Below are positions 1 through 64,000 of a stretch of DNA of 64,000 nucleotides, piece after piece. The notes under the pieces are model-generated. The model was not told where the DNA came from. It was given only the letters and a program-made list of their open reading frames with translations, and made no database searches. Position 1 is the first letter of the stretch, and every line of letters begins with the position of its first letter. The stretch lies in NCBI GenBank assembly GCA_018105865.1, contig CM030856.1, positions 2,739,620 through 2,803,619 on the forward strand, written 5' to 3'. The translations under genes were made by a program, and so were the position numbers. The stretch is from Metaphire vulgaris. Lineage: Eukaryota > Annelida > Clitellata > Crassiclitellata > Megascolecidae.

Positions 1-210
1 TTAAAATTCTTCTCTCCAATTCTTTTGTGATGGTCCAAGTCTCGCAACCATACAAGAAGCTGCTGAAAATACATATTTAAAGAATCTCCTTTTTTATTCT
101 GAGACTTATTGCTTTGCTCTTCCAGACATTGTCCATTGCCTTCAGATTTCCTAAGGATTTCGCTGCTCTTATTGTTACTTCTTTCTTGCAGTCCAGATCA
201 TGTGTCATGT
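1..210 (-). mobile_element. LINE fragment, left part (split by hAT)
   Basis: Nearly identical to 19975-20190, where the minus frame reads VENFTYLGSNMSHDLDCKKE, the C-terminal region of an endonuclease-reverse transcriptase LINE. The copy stops at 210 in the middle of the element and resumes at 3230 after an 8-bp duplicated target. Confidence 0.85.
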
Positions 211-715
211 CAGCGGTTCCCAAACTGTGGTCCGCGGACCGAAGGGGGTATGCGGAGGATATGGCGGGGGTCCGCGGGAGCCTTCCAAAATATTAACTAG
301 CACTTCATTATTTGAGCATTAGCAGAATTTCTTCTCAAATTATGTGTGCCGGTAGAGCCACCAATAACAATAATAATATATAAATCATTAGATATAATAT
401 ACTATAGCCACATGATAATATCTTGATATAGACCAGTGATGAGCAAGATACGGCCCGCGGGCCGGATCCGGCCCGCGGACCTCTTTTGACCGGCCCCCAG
501 TGTGCTCTAATAAACAACAGGTAATCTGGCCCGCCGCAAGCTTTCAGTAAAGTAGAAATAAAAATCCGAGTTGCTAATATAGCCAAGGGGTTAGATATGC
601 ATCCTTAGTTCATATCAGGCCTATTAAAGTATCGGCTTTCAACTTCTTTGTGCAAGCAGTAAACCTCCAGCCTTAGCCTGCCCCCGCCCTCATCGACAGA
701 AACGAAAAGTAGACA

Positions 716-1021
716 GTGAATGACGTGTATTTAACGAAAAGTGGACATATGATTTTGTGGAATAAAATAATGTGCTCGTTTGACTTGTTTGCTCACAGTC
801 AGTCTCTGTTAAAAAAAGAATTTAATATAGGACGGCATAGCCAGACTCATCATGCTGCAAAGTTTGACCAAGTGCAGGTACAATTAAGAAAAGATAAAAT
901 TGAAAGTGTCCAAAAAACTCGTTCAGGTGAACAGACGTTCTTTACTAAAGTTAATAAAGATGTCGAGAGTGCTGTGAAGGTGAGTTTCCTGATAAGTGAG
1001 GTCAAACTTGAATCAGATTGA
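716..1021 (+). pseudogene. hAT transposase N-terminal remnant
   Basis: 101 codons with FNIGRHSQTHHAAKFDQ, QLRKDKIE and TFFTKVNKDVESAVKVSFLI. This resembles the BED-finger-adjacent N-terminal part of hAT transposases and of the transposase-derived GTF2IRD2/ZBED group (N..RHY.TKH...Y). The frame ends at 1021, and the DDE catalytic and dimerisation regions are absent, so it is a deletion remnant within hAT B. Confidence 0.75.
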
Positions 1022-1144
1022 TATTATTATGTTAGACAGTTAGACTCGCTATTTAACTGTTGCTATATTTTGATCCGCGCTTTAGTCATCGCTGCATACT
1101 ACTATAGTACTATACTATAGTAACTATAGTTACTATACTATACT

Positions 1145-1296
1145 CAGTGTTGGAGTTGTAAAATTTGAGCTGAGGGTTGAGGACTGAAATTCAATGAATG
1201 ACAGAGACTGCATGTACCCGATATGCGATTTTTGCGAGGGTTGCAAAGTTAGCTGGAGGTTCAACCCCAGCAACTCCCCCGGCAACTCTAACACTG
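1145..1296. mobile_element. hAT MITE C, 152 bp, inside hAT B
   Basis: Ends CAGTGTTGGAGTTG and CAACTCTAACACTG are inverted, flanked by ACTATACT (1137-1144) and ACTATGCT (1297-1304), 7 of 8 matched. A second copy with its own target duplication lies at 44308-44455. Confidence 0.9.
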
Positions 1297-2058
1297 ACTA
1301 TGCTATACTTATTATACTATGTGTATGCTTTCAATAGAATAATAGATTCTGTTATTGATATTCGTTAACAAATATATTAACAAGTTAACACAATGTACAT
1401 CCGGCCCCCAAAACATTCTAAAATTGTAAACCGGCCCTTGACAAAACATAGTTGCTCATGCCTGATATAGACCAATACTAATACCGCCAGCCGGAGTATA
1501 ATATTAGCGGTGAAAGGGGGAAACCAAGAAGGCCTCGCGAGAGCGTGGGAGAGGGACCATCAGACGACATCAGTTTATTTTATTGAAAATCCTTATTCAG
1601 AACGCTATTTATAACAGATTTTGCTTCATTAAAGAAATATTTCGCTCCGAACTGATGCTAAGTCAGTCACCAGCCGCCTGGCCTTGGAGAAATAAAGAAG
1701 TTAAAGGTGTGCCAGTACTTTCTTATATAATTCTGACACACAAATTCCCCTGGCCGCCACCAGACCACCTAGAGCTACATCTATCAATCATAAACAAAGA
1801 CCACCAGACCTCAGCAACAATGAGAAATAATAGTACACAGCATCACACGCTATTCAGAGTTATAGAGCTTAGGTCATAGTGGCTAACAGAAGAATTGAGA
1901 AAATACCAAAAAACAGTAAAGAACACGTCAAAAACATAAATAAAACCCTCATATGATTTTAGTCTCTTAGCCAAATAAAGGAACAATAATGAAAACGAAG
2001 TAGGCCTATAGATCCGGGCTTTTCGTTGAAAGTGGCTTGCGTGCGTGCGTGTTAAAAT

Positions 2059-2892
2059 CAGTGATGGCAACTGATTAATTAATTAGTTGCTAACTAAAAG
2101 TTTAACTAAATTTTTTAGTTATCTTCATAGTTTAATTAAATATAAATAGTTTAGTTAAAATCATAGTTTAACTGAAAAATTTAAGTAAATAACTAGATAA
2201 AGTAAAGGTAAAGGTTTTCACCCGTAGGCTCACGCCCGTAGGGTCCGGTGCTGATCCCCGTATTTAGTAGCCAGCAGCCCATAGGTGGCTAAGCCATACA
2301 TCGGCGGACGGTGGCCAGTCTCTTCCGCCGAACCTATGGTTACTATCGCAATGTGCCATTGCTACTCATTTTTGATGTTACTACCGCCCTCAAGCGATTA
2401 AGGCTGAGTCGACCTTAGGGGCTCCTACGGGATTGAACCCGTGTCGTCGGCGTGCCTGCCCAATGATATTACCACTCATCTATCTTCCCGCCCCAAATAA
2501 CTAGATAGTTTAACTAAAACTTTTTAGCTGGTGTCCCGAATTCTCAATAACAGTCCCTCTTCAATCTATTCTTTTCTGGGTAATTTTTTCCAAACAAACT
2601 TGACAAACTTATGTTCCTGCAGTTTAGACTAAGACTTAGATATTAAATAGACAATGATTAATGATTTAAATGGTTCATTGACTGATATGTTGCGAGCATC
2701 GTCTATGTTTTCATGAACATACCTGATACCTAGGAAAAGTTGTAAAATTAGTTGCAAAAAGTTTAACTATATATTTTTTAGTTTAGTTAACTATTTTAGA
2801 AAGTTAGTTTGCAACTAAAAGTTTAACTACTTATTTTTAGTTTAAATTTAGTTATAGATTAACTAATATTTTTAGTTAGTTGCCCATCACTG
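2059..2892. mobile_element. hAT MITE D (AT-rich family), inside hAT A
   Basis: Ends CAGTGATGGCAACT and AGTTGCCCATCACTG are inverted, with GTTAAAAT (2051-2058) and GTTAAAAC (2893-2900). The body is repeated TTTAGTTAAAC words. A second copy is at 56312-56853 with a perfect duplication. A SINE is inserted in it. Confidence 0.92.
2200..2494 (-). mobile_element. tRNA-derived SINE inside MITE D
   Basis: On the minus strand it starts GGGGCGGGAAGATAGATGAG, has an A-box-like TGAGTGGTAA and a B box GGGTTCAATCCC about 40 bases on, then a unique body and an A-rich AAAGGT tail. A 13-bp duplication AAATAACTAGATA flanks it (2187-2199 and 2495-2507). The same family lies at 31529-31793. The tRNA-like head is the RNA polymerase III promoter and not a working tRNA gene. 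Confidence 0.9.
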
Positions 2893-3229
2893 GTTAAAAC
2901 ACAATCAAGAATTGACAGTTTGTGCAAAAAGCAGGCACATCCATCTCATTAACAGTAATAATTTTATTTAAGTTAATTGACGGAGTAGCTGATGTTGTAA
3001 TGTTACAACGTTTGTTCGGTGTTTAATTGTACACATGTAGGCCACAGATTGTCCGCATCGTCGTCTTAGGAAAAGCGCCGCATGCCAACTGGTGTTGTGG
3101 GAATAGTCTGCCCGTTATTTTAATTCAATATTAACTGTAACATTTACTTGTTAAATTATGTGGGTGGTCCGCAAGCTAAGCTGGGAACAAAGTAGAGGGT
3201 CCGCAATCCAAAAAGTTTGGGAACCTCTG

Positions 3230-3460
3230 TGTCATGTTACTTCCAAGGTAAGTGAAATTTTCCACATTTTCCGATTCGAATCCCTACATTTTCAATAGCT
3301 TTCTGTCCAAACACTATTGTTTTTATCTTTTCAAAGTTCATCGATAAACCATAGCGCTTTGCTTCATCACTCAGCATCTGTACAGAGTCCTTCAGGTCAT
3401 CTTCATTTCCTTTATTGATATCGACATCATCAGCAAATTTTAGGTTGTCATTGCTTTAGT
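3230..3460 (-). mobile_element. LINE fragment, right part, with RT box
   Basis: Continuation of 1-210 after hAT A. The minus frame reads LKFADDVDINKGNEDDLK then LSDEAKRYGLSMNFEK. FADD is the reverse transcriptase catalytic motif and is intact here. It matches 20190-20410, where the motif has decayed. Confidence 0.85.
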
Positions 3461-3720
3461 TTTTAGCATTTATTCTTTGTGGTGTTTTTCATATCATCCC
3501 AGTATGTAGAGAGGATGGCTACATCATCAGCAAATTCAAGTTTTTTTTAGGTTATAGTTGTATGTCCAATTGATTCAATTGCTACAGTCCTTTGTGGCTT
3601 GACACTATTATGTCTAATACTAGCAGGATTATCAGTGGCTAAATTACACATCAGCAGTAGTTAAAACACATGTAGGCCTAGTAGAGGCTGGCCTTGAGTT
3701 ATGTAAGTATTATTATAACA
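3461..3720 (-). mobile_element. Second LINE scrap with RT box
   Basis: Around 3500-3540 the minus frame reads LEFADDVAILSTYWDDMK, a reverse transcriptase catalytic box from a LINE different from the one ending at 3460. Its boundaries are unclear, and the CTLD4 exon follows at 3818. Confidence 0.6.
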
Positions 3721-3817
3721 TTTTGATCAAAGTAGTCCAGATAAATTGATAAAAATCACATTAGAAAGAGGGTGAAGTAAATGAAAACCATTTTTCTCTT
3801 GTGATCTTGCAAATAGA

Positions 3818-63340
<59,523 letters not shown>

Positions 63341-63850
63341 CTGTGAAATAAAATTTGTGAACGAGATTTGTTTACTGCAAATTAGTTTGACTTAGCAGAT
63401 GATTAATTTTTATAATAACAGATTTCTTTTAATATTTGGTATTTGGTGGTCAAACACATTATTACGAGGCTCTGCTATTCATAAAATAAAATAACTTTTC
63501 GGCCAATATAGACGACAAGCGTGACCATTATGTTGACCAGCCTGTATTTCGACCACTGTCCTTAATCTCACAGGTGCTGTCTTATTTGGTGCACAGGACG
63601 AGGATGCAATTTGCAATTGAGGTAACAATAATTATAATATTTTAAATGTTAATTATGTCATGAGTTTATAATGAATAGTTTAGCAGCATGTTCAAATTGA
63701 TAGTTTATCAGCGTTGATGTATTTTTTTTTAAACTTGCTGTCGTCGCTGGGCGTTCTCGATATTGTTCAGCGTCATATACCTATAGGTAGATGTTGATCC
63801 TCAGCCACGAGATATTTATTATTATTTTTGAATATTATTATCATTATTAT
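63341..63850. other. Intron upstream of the first discoidin exon
   Basis: No exon for the start of discoidin A was found. An ATT run at 63815-63858 precedes a LINE end. 62991-63193 is likewise plain intron. Confidence 0.45.
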
Positions 63851-64000
63851 TATTATTAAAGTTAAGATTATTGTGGTAACTAATCCGGAAGGACTACGTG
63901 AACACATTACAGTGTCAAAACAGAATCATAACTAGTTCGAAATAGCCAGATCTTTAAGCGCTTCTTAAACGTATCTAGTGATGGTGAGAGTTGAATGGCC
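63851..64000 (-). mobile_element. CR1-type LINE 3' end at window edge
   Basis: AAAGTTAAGATTATTGTGGT and AAGCGCTTCTTAAACGTATC parallel 13096-13240. On the minus strand the last residues resemble KKRLKIWLF, with an AAT tail at low coordinates. Confidence 0.8.

Larger units (their letters stand above)
434..1464. mobile_element. hAT transposon B inside A
   Basis: Ends CAGTGATGAGCAAGATACGG and GTTGCTCATGCCTG are inverted repeats, with 8-bp duplications ATATAGAC at 426-433 and 1465-1472. The left end runs into the palindromic GGCCCGCGGGCC segment typical of this hAT group. Contains a transposase remnant and MITE C. Confidence 0.92.
211..3229. mobile_element. hAT transposon A, 3.0 kb, nested
   Basis: Ends CAGCGGTTCCCAAAC and GTTTGGGAACCTCTG are inverted repeats, flanked by perfect 8-bp duplications TGTCATGT at 203-210 and 3230-3237. 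The uninterrupted LINE copy near 20175 shows the empty site. No transposase of its own was recognised, and much of its length is later insertions (434-1464, 2059-2892). Bases 1500-2050 and 2900-3200 hold nothing else I recognise. Confidence 0.92.

Noticed and set aside
2400..2494. Possible tRNA gene on the minus strand
   Set aside because: Acceptor stem and arms do not pair properly; it has a SINE body, tail and target duplication.

Overview
This is a window of animal nuclear DNA: long introns, coding exons of extracellular domains, and a dense load of transposable elements. There are no operons or ribosome binding sites. Many CR1/L2-type LINE fragments, very many hAT transposons, a Tc1/mariner copy, the recurring TAGGCCTA word and the domain mix of the main gene fit a marine invertebrate, perhaps a deuterostome such as an echinoderm. 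The species is inference and not certain.

The one host gene I can support lies on the minus strand across nearly the whole window (63340 down to 3818) and is open at its 5' end. Nineteen exons were found by translating domain motifs and checking splice sites and phases. In coding order they give two discoidin (F5/8 type C) domains (the first lacks its start), two WSC domains, and four C-type lectin domains (CTLD1-4). The first 15 exons join without a phase clash into 755 codons. CTLD3 and CTLD4 each lack a short middle exon that I could not find, and CTLD4 has an in-frame TGA. The product should be a secreted or cell-surface, multi-lectin, carbohydrate-binding protein. Only CTLD1 keeps the EPN and WND calcium/mannose-type motifs.

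The introns are layered with mobile DNA. 1-5.7 kb: a LINE split by a 3-kb hAT that itself holds two hATs, a MITE and a tRNA-derived SINE, then a mariner. 7-15 kb: LINE fragments, one with a solo LTR. 16-18 kb: TAG-repeat arrays and hAT MITEs. 19.5-27 kb: LINEs, an LTR split by a retroposon, a hAT with a transposase remnant. 27-36 kb: Tigger and piggyBac scraps, hATs, a second SINE, and a repeat copy split by two related hATs. 37.0-39.4 kb: a complete CACTA-like element with a decayed gene of a family not usually named. 43.1-45.0 kb: a hAT with three MITEs inside. 46-57 kb: further MITEs and LINEs. 58.5-59.7 kb: an 1.1-kb AGAAT satellite growing from a LINE 3' end. 60-64 kb: LINE-in-LINE and a second solo LTR. 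Most hAT calls rest on matched inverted ends plus 8-bp target duplications read directly from the sequence. No rRNA, functional tRNA gene or CRISPR array is present.
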